Position numbers and translations under genes: made by a program. 30,636 nt of DNA from an uncultured Fibrobacter sp. Lineage in GTDB: Bacteria; Fibrobacterota; Fibrobacteria; Fibrobacterales; Fibrobacteraceae. The notes below the pieces were generated by a model. The model saw only the letters and a program-made list of their open reading frames with translations, did not search any database and had not been told where the DNA came from. Of this stretch, positions 22,077 to 29,894 are shown in pieces. The stretch's first letter is position 1. Each line of letters opens with the position of its first letter. The stretch covers positions 1 through 30,636 of the forward strand of contig CAKUWY010000026.1 of NCBI GenBank assembly GCA_934699585.1, read 5' to 3'.

Positions 22077-22856
22077 TTATTTTCCTTCCAGCGTCTCACT
22101 GACTAGCTGGTCCAGGGCGTACTCGCCGGGAGCGCCGCTCCACACGCCCTTGATGTAACCGTCCTTGTCCAAAAGCATAAGGGTCGGGACGGCGTGTATT
22201 CCGTAGCGACGCCACAGGTCTTGTGTAGCGTCCCGGTACAGCGGATAAGGCGAAGCGTGGACCTGGCTGTAAAAAGCATTCAGCTCGCTCAATCCCTCAT
22301 TTGAAATCCCGATAACTTCCAGTCCCTTGTCGCCATACTTCTTGTAGATGTTGGCAAGCACGGGGAGTGTCTTGCGGCAAGGCCCGCACCAGGTGGCCCA
22401 GAAATCCAGCAAGGTGGCCTTGGGCTTTTCTTTACGCTTTTCGCCGTTCTTGTAGAAGTTCTTTCCGAACTCGGCAATCTTGCTCCCGATGGCAGAACCT
22501 GTCAGGCTGCTGATGTCGTCAGGGCGTTCCGTAAGGGCGGCCATCACGGTCCGTTTCTTGCCGTCGCGGGAAATTTCCAGCTTGATCTTGTCCCCCGCCT
22601 TATGGCCCGAAATGGCGGACTGAATCTGGGACATGTCCGTCAGGGGCTTGCCGTTTACGCCCACCAGTAAATCGCCAGAAGTCACTCCCGCAGCAAAACA
22701 CCCAGACTCAGGATGCACGCCCTTGATGTCCAAGGCCAGATGATTTTCGAAGGTAGTCTTCTTGAAAGAAAGCCCCAGCCAGGGGGCGGCAAAAGAGGCT
22801 GTAGCCACCAAGAGTAAAGAGAAAGTAAAAAATCGAAAAGAAAATTTTAGTTTCAT
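22077..22856 (-). CDS. Exported PDZ-thioredoxin (TlpA-like) fusion protein
   Basis: A 259-residue exported protein. The signal peptide (1-23) ends SFA|APW. A PDZ domain follows (about 25-108; GVHPESGCFAAGVTSGDLLVGVNGKPL). The TlpA/ResA-like thioredoxin domain (about 128-259) has the redox site Trp156-Cys157-Gly-Pro-Cys160 and cis-Pro224 (GIHAVPTLMLLDKDG). The thioredoxin part probably reduces or shuffles disulfides in the periplasm. The PDZ part may bind partner C-termini; the two Cys-free linker regions are Lys-rich. Single Cys53 lies in the PDZ carboxylate-loop region. GAGG is 8 bases before ATG 22856. Confidence 0.87.
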   Translation of the reverse strand: MKLKFSFRFFTFSLLLVATASFAAPWLGLSFKKTTFENHLALDIKGVHPESGCFAAGVTSGDLLVGVNGKPLTDMSQIQSAISGHKAGDKIKLEISRDGKKRTVMAALTERPDDISSLTGSAIGSKIAEFGKNFYKNGEKRKEKPKATLLDFWATWCGPCRKTLPVLANIYKKYGDKGLEVIGISNEGLSELNAFYSQVHASPYPLYRDATQDLWRRYGIHAVPTLMLLDKDGYIKGVWSGAPGEYALDQLVSETLEGK

Positions 22857-22865
22857 TTTTTTTCC

Positions 22866-22992
22866 TCAAACGGATCCTCGCCTTCGCGAGGATGACATTC
22901 CTCAAACGGATCCTCGCCTGCGCGAGGATGACGTTCCTCAAACGAATCCTCGCCTTGGTTCGGCAACGCTCACCACAGGTCGCGAGGATGAC
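22866..22992. repeat. Three tandem REP-like palindromes, the third with a 24-bp loop insertion
   Basis: Units at 22873-22896, 22909-22932 and 22945-22992 are separated by TCCTCAAACG spacers (36-bp period). The third carries 24 extra bases (22957-22980) between its arms, resembling the sequence at 7291-7313. Confidence 0.8.
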
Positions 22993-23027
22993 ACTTCTGG
23001 TGTCCTACCTGACACTTCTTGAGACCC

Positions 23028-23088
23028 GAATCCCTAGATCCTAACCCCTAGATCCTAACCCCTAGATCCTAATCCCTAAAATCCTACC
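23028..23088 (+). repeat. CCCTAGATCCTAA tandem tract downstream of pyrD
   Basis: Three near-perfect copies of CCCTAGATCCTAA with degenerate flanks. Here the tract adjoins the stop codon of a minus-strand gene and is not a leader, unlike the other three copies. Confidence 0.8.
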
Positions 23089-24264
23089 CTACTTCTTCGG
23101 ATTCCGGTCATCGTATTCGCCCAGGGACTTGTAACCGTCATTTAGCATGGCGTCCATCAGTTCGGCCCGCATGGCATGGGCCGCCATCCAGCGGAAGGCC
23201 ACCACGGAGTAGCACTGCACGGCATCCACCCCCATCTTGATGAGGTCGTAAATCTTGTAGCCGTGGTCGATACCGCCGCAGGCAATGACGCTCATTTGCG
23301 GGTAATGTTCCCGGATGTACTTCACGTTCCAGACCATGTTCTCGTAGAGAGGCCTACCCGAAAGTCCACCGCAGTCCCCGTCGGCCCTAAGGGGCGTCAG
23401 GTCTTCGTGAGTCACGGACACCGGAAGCTCGCTGATTTTGGCCGTAGGGTAAGTGTTCCCCACCACCACGCCGTTCACGCCGGTGCGCACCAGCATATCC
23501 ATGATAGAAATCAAGTGTCGCTCCATCAGGTCGGGACTGAGTTTTGCATACACCGCCTTCCGGATACCCAGGCTGTTTCGGATTTTCATGATTTCCTCGA
23601 AAATCCGCTCCGAAAAGCTCATATCCAGATCTACGCGGGACTCTCCCGTATTGGGGCAGCTCACGTTAATCTCGATGTAGTCAGCGGCCTTGTAGGCGAT
23701 GGTAAAGCTCTCAACGATGTCCTTGATTTTTTCTTCGGGATCGGTAAGGCCCGGAGTCTCCGCCACGGAGATGCCCACGCAAAGCCCAGCCTTGTGGGCC
23801 TTCACCAGCTGTTCGTCCACACGCTTGGCGATGACTTCTACACCCTCGTTGTTAAGACCCATGCTGTTGTAGATGGCCCGGTCATCTTCCAGAAATCCGA
23901 TACGGGGGCGGTGGGTGTTTCCTTCCCTAAAGTGGCGGGTGGCGGTGCCTACGGTAATGCCGCCAAAACCTACGTTGGCAAAGTCCTTGATACGCAGAGC
24001 AGTCTTGTTGGCTCCGGCGGCCAAGATGATGGGACACCCGAAATACAGGGAATTGCTGTGGTCCGCAAAAGTAATGACCCGTTTCAGGGGCTTGCGCAGG
24101 TCAGGACGGCCTCCCATAAAGGGAATAAACGGAGCAAACCGCGCCGCATACTTGAAGGAGTCATGCCTGAACTCCGGGGACTTGTGGAAAATCCGACGAA
24201 TCAGCGCCAAGACCTTGTCACTGAACTGCAAATAATACTCGTGATTCGTGCATTGAAAAGTCAT
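23089..24264 (-). CDS. pyrD: Dihydroorotate dehydrogenase family protein
   Basis: A 391-residue flavoenzyme expected to oxidise dihydroorotate to orotate in pyrimidine synthesis. The N-terminal extension (about 1-60) and the order GFGGITVGTATRHFREGN, RAIYNSMGLNNEG recall class 2 (membrane-associated, quinone-linked) enzymes. The active-site motif is NVSCPNT with Cys203, the residue of class 1 enzymes, where class 2 normally has Ser. Later blocks are YAKLSPDLMERH, GVVVGNTYPT, GGLSGRPLYENMVW and VIACGGIDHGYKIYDLIKMGVDAVQCYS (FMN phosphate site). I chose ATG 24264; upstream codons are AT-rich and carry no family sequence. No Shine-Dalgarno site is visible. The gene is divergent from the M20 peptidase gene, 34 bp away. 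Confidence 0.85.
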   Translation of the reverse strand: MTFQCTNHEYYLQFSDKVLALIRRIFHKSPEFRHDSFKYAARFAPFIPFMGGRPDLRKPLKRVITFADHSNSLYFGCPIILAAGANKTALRIKDFANVGFGGITVGTATRHFREGNTHRPRIGFLEDDRAIYNSMGLNNEGVEVIAKRVDEQLVKAHKAGLCVGISVAETPGLTDPEEKIKDIVESFTIAYKAADYIEINVSCPNTGESRVDLDMSFSERIFEEIMKIRNSLGIRKAVYAKLSPDLMERHLISIMDMLVRTGVNGVVVGNTYPTAKISELPVSVTHEDLTPLRADGDCGGLSGRPLYENMVWNVKYIREHYPQMSVIACGGIDHGYKIYDLIKMGVDAVQCYSVVAFRWMAAHAMRAELMDAMLNDGYKSLGEYDDRNPKK

Positions 24265-24298
24265 ATTAGTTAAATTATAAAAAAATGAGGTAATAAAG

Positions 24299-25675
24299 GT
24301 GGAACAGACCATAGAAAAAGAAATTCACGGGAACATGCCCCGCTATCTGGAAACCCTGATGGACCTGGTGCGCATTCCCTCCATCAGTTTCGACAATTTT
24401 GACCAGAAGTTCGTGATCCAGTCCGCAGAGGCGGTAAAGTCCCTTTTCGAGAAGGCGGGATACACCAACATCCAATTTTTGACGCCCAAGAGCGGAAGGC
24501 ACACGGTCTATGCCGAAAGCCTCACCAGCAAAGACAAGCCTACGGTGCTTCTGTACGCACACCACGACGTGCAGCCCCCTATGCGGGAGGCCCTCTGGAA
24601 TTCCAAGCCCTTCGAGCCCGTGCTGAAGGGAGACCGGCTCTACGGGCGAGGTACCGCCGACGACAAGGCGGGAATCGTCACTCACCTGGCGGCGGCCGAA
24701 CAGGTCCGCAAGCTGCTGGGCGACAAGGGCCCGAACCTGAAGTTCATCATCGAAGGCGAAGAAGAATCAGGCAGCGAAGGCTTCGCAAGCATCCTTCGTG
24801 AAAATGCGGAACTCCTCAAGTGCGACGCCGTCATCGTGGCGGACCTGGGGAACTTCGCCAAGGGAACCCCCTCCATCACCACCACCCTCCGGGGCATGAG
24901 CGCCATCAACGTGGAGCTCCGCGCCACCAAGGCACCCCTCCATTCCGGAAGCTGGTCGGGTCCCATTCCGGACCCCGGGCAGGAACTCTGCAAGATTATC
25001 GCCGCCATGACCAACGCCGACGGGAGCATTACCATTCCCGGATTTTGCGACGGACTTGTCCCCCCTACCCCGGAGGAACTGGAATCCTACAAGAGCCTGG
25101 GCATGACCGAAAAGATTTTCCGCAACGACGGCGGCGTGCTGGACTCGGTCAAGCTGAAGGTAAGCGAAGAGGAAATTCTCCTATCCCTATGGCGTCGGCC
25201 CTCCATCGTGGTGACCGCCATGCAGGTAGGGAGCCGCACCAACGCCGGAAACGTGCTGCAGGACACCGCCTATGCCCGCATAGGCATACGGCTCGCCCCC
25301 GGCATGAACGCAGATCGCTGCACACGCCTGCTGGTAAAATACATACAAAGTAACGTTCCCGACGGCCTGGAATGCACCATCCGGGAAGAAGACGGAGCGA
25401 ACCCCTTCGTGACGGACACCAGCCACCCCTTCTTCAAGGAGATGGCAAGCGCCATGACCCGGGCCTACAAGAGCGAGACCAAGTTTATAGGTTGCGGGGC
25501 AAGCATCCCCGGCGCAGAGCTGTTCCGCAAGACCTTCGGGGACATACCGATTCTGCTGACGGGCCTAGAGGACCCGGAATGTGCCGCCCATGGCGAAAAC
25601 GAGAGCCTGTACGTTCCTGATTTTGAGCACGGCATCGTGGCGGAAACACTGTTTTTCGCAGGAATATGTTCGTAA
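24299..25675 (+). CDS. M20 family dipeptidase / metallopeptidase
   Basis: A 458-residue cytosolic di-zinc hydrolase, closest in pattern to the M20 dipeptidases (PepV/CNDP-like). Metal and catalytic residues are visible: His88 in LLYAHHDVQP, bridging Asp121 in GRGTADDKAG, Glu154-Glu155 in IEGEEESGSEG, Asp in VADLG, and the C-terminal His in CAAHGENE. The lid domain includes APLHSGSWSGPIPDP. The start is GTG 24299, with GAGG 8 bases upstream; the next ATG is at codon 13 and would cut the conserved start. It probably cleaves dipeptides. 34 bp separate it from divergent pyrD. Confidence 0.9.
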   Translation: MEQTIEKEIHGNMPRYLETLMDLVRIPSISFDNFDQKFVIQSAEAVKSLFEKAGYTNIQFLTPKSGRHTVYAESLTSKDKPTVLLYAHHDVQPPMREALWNSKPFEPVLKGDRLYGRGTADDKAGIVTHLAAAEQVRKLLGDKGPNLKFIIEGEEESGSEGFASILRENAELLKCDAVIVADLGNFAKGTPSITTTLRGMSAINVELRATKAPLHSGSWSGPIPDPGQELCKIIAAMTNADGSITIPGFCDGLVPPTPEELESYKSLGMTEKIFRNDGGVLDSVKLKVSEEEILLSLWRRPSIVVTAMQVGSRTNAGNVLQDTAYARIGIRLAPGMNADRCTRLLVKYIQSNVPDGLECTIREEDGANPFVTDTSHPFFKEMASAMTRAYKSETKFIGCGASIPGAELFRKTFGDIPILLTGLEDPECAAHGENESLYVPDFEHGIVAETLFFAGICS

Positions 25676-25768
25676 AGGAGATGCCCTGTCATCCTGGAGG
25701 CCAAAGGCCGATAGGATCCATGCCGGGCATGACAACTTAAAATATGGCTTATTAATTGTGGAGGCTAT
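25676..25768. repeat. REP-like remnant between the peptidase and sirtuin genes
   Basis: TGTCATCCTGGAGGCCAAAGGCCGATAG and GGATCCATGCCGGGCATGAC form overlapping small palindromes. GGAGG at 25760-25764 is the sirtuin ribosome-binding site. Confidence 0.45.
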
Positions 25769-26458
25769 ATGAAAAAACGACTTGTAGTATTGACGGGGGC
25801 TGGAATCAGCGCCGAATCGGGACTCCGCACCTTCCGCGGGAACGACGGCATGTGGGAACACGAAAACATCGAAGATGTTTGCACCCCAGACGCCCTCAGG
25901 CGTGACCCCAAAAGGGTCAAGGACTTTTACAACTTTCTGCGGAAGGGCCTGCCGAACCACCAGCCAAACGCCGCCCACCTGGCGTTAGCCGAACTGGAAG
26001 AACGGCTTGGCGACGAGTTCTTGCTGGTGACCCAGAACGTAGATGACCTGCACGAGCGCGCAGGAAGCAAGCGCGTGCTCCACATGCACGGCGACCTGAT
26101 GAAACTCCGCTGTGTGCGGGACGAAGACCACGAATTTCCCTTTACCGGCGAAGAGACGCTGGAGACCAAGTGCCCCATTTGCGGAGCAAAAACCCGCCCC
26201 GACATCGTGTTCTTCGGCGAAGTCCCGCTGTACATGGACCAGATTCAGGACGCCCTTCGGGAATGCGAGGAATTCGTGTATATCGGGACCAGCAGCGTGG
26301 TGTACCCCGCCGCAGGCTTCAAGAGTTTCGCCAAGAGTTTCGGGGCCAAGGTCACCTGCCTGAACCTGGAGATTCCCGATCACGACCCCTACACCGACGT
26401 GTTTGTCCAGGGCAAGGCCACCGAGGTAGTGCCCAAGTGGGCGAAGGAATTTAAATAG
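25769..26458 (+). CDS. cobB: NAD-dependent protein deacylase (sirtuin, CobB-like)
   Basis: A 229-residue cytosolic sirtuin. The NAD-binding start is LTGAGISAESGLRTFRG (8-24). TQNVDDLHERAG (88-99) and LHMHGDL with catalytic His107 follow. Zinc-site Cys remain at 115, 135 and 138 (CPIC), with the fourth position altered, as in E. coli CobB. GTSSVVYPAAGF closes the fold. It aligns with CobB over its whole length (FYNFLRKGLPNHQPNAAHLALAEL). The Tyr-x-x-Arg pair that lets CobB/SIRT5 take succinyl and malonyl groups is Tyr54...Leu57 here, so acyl preference may differ. GGAGG precedes the ATG. It is upstream of metXW across 365 bp of repeats. Confidence 0.92.
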   Translation: MKKRLVVLTGAGISAESGLRTFRGNDGMWEHENIEDVCTPDALRRDPKRVKDFYNFLRKGLPNHQPNAAHLALAELEERLGDEFLLVTQNVDDLHERAGSKRVLHMHGDLMKLRCVRDEDHEFPFTGEETLETKCPICGAKTRPDIVFFGEVPLYMDQIQDALRECEEFVYIGTSSVVYPAAGFKSFAKSFGAKVTCLNLEIPDHDPYTDVFVQGKATEVVPKWAKEFK

Positions 26459-26823
26459 CGGAAACGGGGCGTTGCGGCCTTTGACCACTTAGCGCTTCAG
26501 CGCTTATGTGGGCATGGCCACCTTTAGGTGGTGTGTCCCCGCAGAGGGGGTAGCGGAAGATGCAGGGAGATCCCCGCCAAGATGATAGGGGATCCTCGCC
26601 TGCGCGAGGATGACGAAAAGAGTCGCGGGGATGACGAGAGAATTGCGGGGATGACATGCAGCTGAAGCGACCTTTGGACACTTGGTCTTTTATACGACTC
26701 TTAGTGCTTTAGCACTTAGTGGAGTTATGCCCTTTGGGTAAGGCCTTAGTGTACATGGCCACCTTTAGGTGGTGCGGGAGACCTCCCCCTTTGTTGCCGA
26801 TTTCCCACCATTTATCTATATTT
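26459..26823. repeat. 365-bp repeat-rich intergenic stretch before metXW
   Basis: It contains AGCGCTT-CAGCGCTT, a REP-like cluster (26568-26655 with a consensus copy at 26591-26614 and two CGGGGATGAC half copies) and AGTGCTTTAGCACTTAGTGG. The palindrome CCACCTTTAGGTGG occurs twice within a 21-base identical segment (26513-26533 and 26754-26774). The promoter of metXW must lie near its end (CTATATTTATG). I see no coding gene. Confidence 0.7.
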
Positions 26824-28623
26824 ATGCATATGAGTGAATATACGCATAAATCCAGCATCGGACCGGTGGTCCCCCAGGATTTCGTCAAGGACTATGGCGA
26901 GACGGGTTTTGCGCTGGAAAACGGACAGACGCTGCCTGCGCTGAATATCCGTTACGAGACTTACGGCAAGCTGAATGCCGCCGCCGACAATGCGGTGTGG
27001 GTCTGCTCGCCCCTGACCGCCGACGCACACGCCGCCGGCTGGTACACCGAAACCGACCGCAAACCCGGCTGGTGGGACGAACTTATCGGACCGGGCAAGG
27101 CTATCGACACGGACCGTTTCTTTGTGGTCTGCAGCAATATTCTGGGCGGGTGCAAAGGCACTACCGGCCCTGCAACGGTGAACCCCCGCACGGGCAAACC
27201 TTACGGGAGCACCTTCCCCATCATTACCATCGGCGACATGGTGCATGCCCAGAAGGAACTGGCCGACGGGCTTGGCATCAAAGAATTCTACTGCGTCCTA
27301 GGCGGCTCCATGGGCGGTTTCCAGGCCATGAAATGGGCCATCTACTACCCTGAACAGGTGAAGCGGGTGGTGATTATCGCCAGCTCGCCCCGGTTCTCCA
27401 GCCAGGCGCTGGGTTTTGAGGTGGTGGCCCGCGATGTGATTACCCAAGATCCGGATTTCAACGGTGGGGACTATTACGACAAGGCGAACAAGCCAGACAT
27501 CGGTCTTGCCAACGCCCGCAAGCTGGCCCACATCACCTACTTGAGCGCCATCGGCATGGAACAGAAGTTCAAGCGCTCCCAGGAGCAGGAGAACAGGAAC
27601 CACGCCGTCACCTACTCCACGCCCTTCGATTTGAACCTGCCTATCGAAAGCTACTTGCGCTACCAAGGCAAAAAGTTCGTGGACCGCTTTGACGCCAACA
27701 GCTACCTGCACATCGCCCACGCCACCGACGCATTCGATTTGGAAACCGAATACGGAAGCATCGAGAATGCCTTTAAGGATATCGGCGCTGAAGTGCTGAA
27801 CGTGAACCTTTCCACCGACTGGCTGTTCCCGCCCCACGAGAGCCGCCGCATCACCAGCGCCCTTTTGAACGTGGGCAAGAAGGTGACGAGCCTCGAACTG
27901 GACACCCAGTTCGGACACGATGGATTCCTGATTGAAGTGGGCGAACTGGGAAAGGCCGTGGGCCGGTTCCTGGATTCCAAGATTATCCCCCAGCAGGGCA
28001 CCCAGGCCGTGCCCGTGTTCCACGAAGAAAGCGACTTTAAGCTGCTGGGCAAGCTGGTCAAAGAAGGCAGCCACGTGCTGGACTTGGGCTGCGGAAGCGG
28101 CGACCTGCTGGACTACCTTATCCAGAAAAAGAACGTCACCGGTTTCGGCATCGAGAAGAACATCACGGGAATCCTGGACTGCCTGGAGAAAGACGTGCAG
28201 GTTATCCAGCGGGACCTGGACGACAAGGGCATCTCGGATCTGAAGGACGGAAGCTTCGACTACGCCATCATCAACCGCACGATTCAAGAGATCCGCGACC
28301 CGGTGGCGCTGTTGAACGAACTGCTGCGGGTGGCGAAGAAGGCCATTGTCACCTTCCCCAACTTCGGGCACTGGGCCACCCGCGGAAGCCTGATGCTCCA
28401 CGGTCGCATGCCAAAGTCCAAGGAACTGCCCTACGAGTGGTACGACACGCCCAACATTCGCCTACTCACGGTGAAGGACTTCTATACCCTCTGCAAAAAG
28501 GAAGGGTTCAAGATAGAGAACATCAACTTCCAGAGCGAACACCTGGCAAGCAAGGTTCTCTCAGCTCTTGGGCTCAAGAACTTCGGCACCGAACACGTGA
28601 TCGCAACAATTAGTAAATTGTAA
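26824..28623 (+). CDS. metX: Homoserine O-acyltransferase MetX fused to MetW
   Basis: A 599-residue two-domain protein for methionine synthesis. Residues 10-385 are MetX, an alpha/beta-hydrolase that acylates homoserine. Its catalytic triad is Ser162 (GGSMGGFQ), Asp332 (LSTDWLFPP) and His365 (FGHDGFL); CNPRTGKPYGSTFP-like NPRTGKPYGSTFP and IGDMVHAQ are also present. Residues 404-599 are MetW, a class I methyltransferase-like fold (VLDLGCGSGDLLDYL, 418-431; FDYAIINRTIQEI; TFPNFGHWATRGSLMLHGRMP; LPYEWYDTPNIRLLTVKDF). In many bacteria separate MetW binds and activates MetX; here both are one chain with a short linker (386-403). Acetyl versus succinyl preference is not decided. Start is ATG 26824 or 26830; no Shine-Dalgarno site, with TATATT immediately upstream. 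Confidence 0.93.
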   Translation: MHMSEYTHKSSIGPVVPQDFVKDYGETGFALENGQTLPALNIRYETYGKLNAAADNAVWVCSPLTADAHAAGWYTETDRKPGWWDELIGPGKAIDTDRFFVVCSNILGGCKGTTGPATVNPRTGKPYGSTFPIITIGDMVHAQKELADGLGIKEFYCVLGGSMGGFQAMKWAIYYPEQVKRVVIIASSPRFSSQALGFEVVARDVITQDPDFNGGDYYDKANKPDIGLANARKLAHITYLSAIGMEQKFKRSQEQENRNHAVTYSTPFDLNLPIESYLRYQGKKFVDRFDANSYLHIAHATDAFDLETEYGSIENAFKDIGAEVLNVNLSTDWLFPPHESRRITSALLNVGKKVTSLELDTQFGHDGFLIEVGELGKAVGRFLDSKIIPQQGTQAVPVFHEESDFKLLGKLVKEGSHVLDLGCGSGDLLDYLIQKKNVTGFGIEKNITGILDCLEKDVQVIQRDLDDKGISDLKDGSFDYAIINRTIQEIRDPVALLNELLRVAKKAIVTFPNFGHWATRGSLMLHGRMPKSKELPYEWYDTPNIRLLTVKDFYTLCKKEGFKIENINFQSEHLASKVLSALGLKNFGTEHVIATISKL

Positions 28624-28835
28624 GGAGACCGGCGGTAGGTGTAGTGTGAAATGCGTAGTGAGAAATTAGTAACGGGTTGTCAGTTTTCAGTTCTCAGTAT
28701 AAAATTAGGCGTCGAAGGCGCGATTATAAGAACTCACAACTGACTACTCATGACTGACAACTCATCCCACATTCCACATCTCCCTAAATCCTAGCCCCTA
28801 GATCCTACCCCCTACTACTATAACCTAAAAAGCTT
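28624..28835. repeat. Repeat-rich stretch before yicC, ending in a CCCCTAGATCCTA leader
   Basis: GTGTGAAATGCGTAGTGAGA and GTCAGTTTTCAGTTCTCAGT are answered by ACTCACAACTGACTACTCAT and CACATTCCACATC, a loose inverted arrangement. At 28788-28822 lies the CTAG tract nearly identical to 4425-4462. No terminator with a T-run follows metXW. Confidence 0.6.
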
Positions 28836-29717
28836 ATGTCCATCATTTCCATGACCGGGTTCGGCAAGAGCGAATCCACCCTGAACGGAACCACCTGCGT
28901 TATCGAAGTCCGCAGCGTGAACAGCCGTTTCCTTGAAATTTCAAGCAAGATCCCCAAGAACTTCGCCTACCTGGAAAACGACCTGAAGGCAATTATCAAG
29001 GACAAGCTTGTCCGCGGTTCGGTGAACCTCTCCATCACTCTTGGCGAAGGGGCCGTCGGGAACATTCCCGTGTGCTACAACGAAGCCGCAGTCGCCAAGT
29101 TCGTGGAAATAACCAAGGCCATGCAGGCCAAGTACGGCATCGCAGGCGAAATCAAGCTGGAACACATTCTCGCCATCCCCGAAGTGCTGCAGTTCACAGA
29201 CGCCGGTGCCGACAACGAAGCCTGGGCCGCACACCTGAAAAACGAACTCTCCAAGGCCCTGGATGGTGTCATCGCCATGCGGGAAAAAGAAGGGGCCAAC
29301 CTGGCCGCTGACCTCACGAAACGGGTCGCCCATCTGGAAGACGTGCTCGTGAAAATCGAGGTACTTGACCCGCAGAGAATCGAGACCTGGAAAGTCAAGT
29401 TCAAGGAGCGAGTGGACGCCCTGATGAAGGACAGCGAAATCGACGACGTGCGCCTACTGCAAGAAGCCTGCATCATGGCCGACAAGCTGGACATTCACGA
29501 AGAGATTACCCGCTTCCACAGCCACAACAAGTTGTTTCTGGACGCCCTAAAGAAAGGCGGCGCCCAAGGCAAAAATCTCGGGTTTATCCTTCAGGAAATG
29601 GGCCGCGAGGCCAACACTCTCGGGACCAAGTGCCAGAGCGCAGAAATTGCGGCCCTGGCCATCGAACTCAAGAACGAGATCGAGTGCATTAGGGAACAGA
29701 GCCTGAACATCGCATAA
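28836..29717 (+). CDS. yicC: YicC family endoribonuclease
   Basis: A 293-residue cytosolic protein. The N-terminal YicC domain starts MSIISMTGFGKSE, then EVRSVNSRFLEISSKIP and ENDLKAIIKDKLVRGSVNLSI. The C-terminal DUF1732 block is EITRFHSHNKLFLDALKKGGAQGKNLGFILQEMGREANTLGTKCQ, ending EIECIREQSLNIA. E. coli YicC is an RNase or RNase adaptor that affects small-RNA decay; the role here is inferred. The ATG follows the repeat-derived G-poor leader without a Shine-Dalgarno site. A terminator follows at 29761. Confidence 0.94.
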   Translation: MSIISMTGFGKSESTLNGTTCVIEVRSVNSRFLEISSKIPKNFAYLENDLKAIIKDKLVRGSVNLSITLGEGAVGNIPVCYNEAAVAKFVEITKAMQAKYGIAGEIKLEHILAIPEVLQFTDAGADNEAWAAHLKNELSKALDGVIAMREKEGANLAADLTKRVAHLEDVLVKIEVLDPQRIETWKVKFKERVDALMKDSEIDDVRLLQEACIMADKLDIHEEITRFHSHNKLFLDALKKGGAQGKNLGFILQEMGREANTLGTKCQSAEIAALAIELKNEIECIREQSLNIA

Positions 29718-29756
29718 GGAAACCAAACCGAGCAAGGTTCGCCATTTTTCCAAACG

Positions 29757-29788
29757 AAAAGGCCGTGATTTGAAAATCGCGGTCTTTT
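29757..29788 (+). terminator. Terminator of yicC, probably bidirectional
   Basis: GGCCGTGATT (29761-29770) pairs with AATCGCGGTC (29775-29784) around TGAA, with two G-U pairs, followed by TTTT. The AAAA before it gives a short T-run on the minus strand as well, so it may also serve pgi. Confidence 0.7.
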
Positions 29789-29835
29789 AAGTTCTTGAAT
29801 TCTATCGCTTCACCTTCAGCTCCGCTCCAAAATAA

Positions 29836-29893
29836 CGTGTCACCCTGGAGCCGTACCTTCTGTCACCCTGGAGTGTGAAGCGCGATAGGGTCC
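29836..29893. repeat. Repeated GTCACCCTGGAG units
   Basis: GTCACCCTGGAG occurs twice (29838 and 29863 regions), followed by GCGATAGGGTCC. The words resemble the REP-like remnants at 25690 and the nested insert at 8730-8775. Confidence 0.5.
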
Positions 29894-29894
29894 A

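Noticed and set aside
22866..22992. Possible CRISPR array (three regular palindromic repeats)
   Set aside because: The spacers are nearly identical, the period is only 36 bp, the same palindromes are scattered singly elsewhere, and no cas gene is present.
23028..23088. Telomere-like CCCTAA repeats
   Set aside because: The unit is CCCTAGATCCTAA with short degenerate copies at four places beside genes; it belongs to a dispersed bacterial repeat family.
26719..26823. Upstream extension of metXW by 35 codons
   Set aside because: The extra residues come from intergenic repeats (the CCACCTTTAGGTGG segment) and do not fit MetX, which begins after 26824.
27298..28401. A 367-codon minus-strand frame opposite metXW
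   Set aside because: Antisense of two clear domains, with no start signal or family match.
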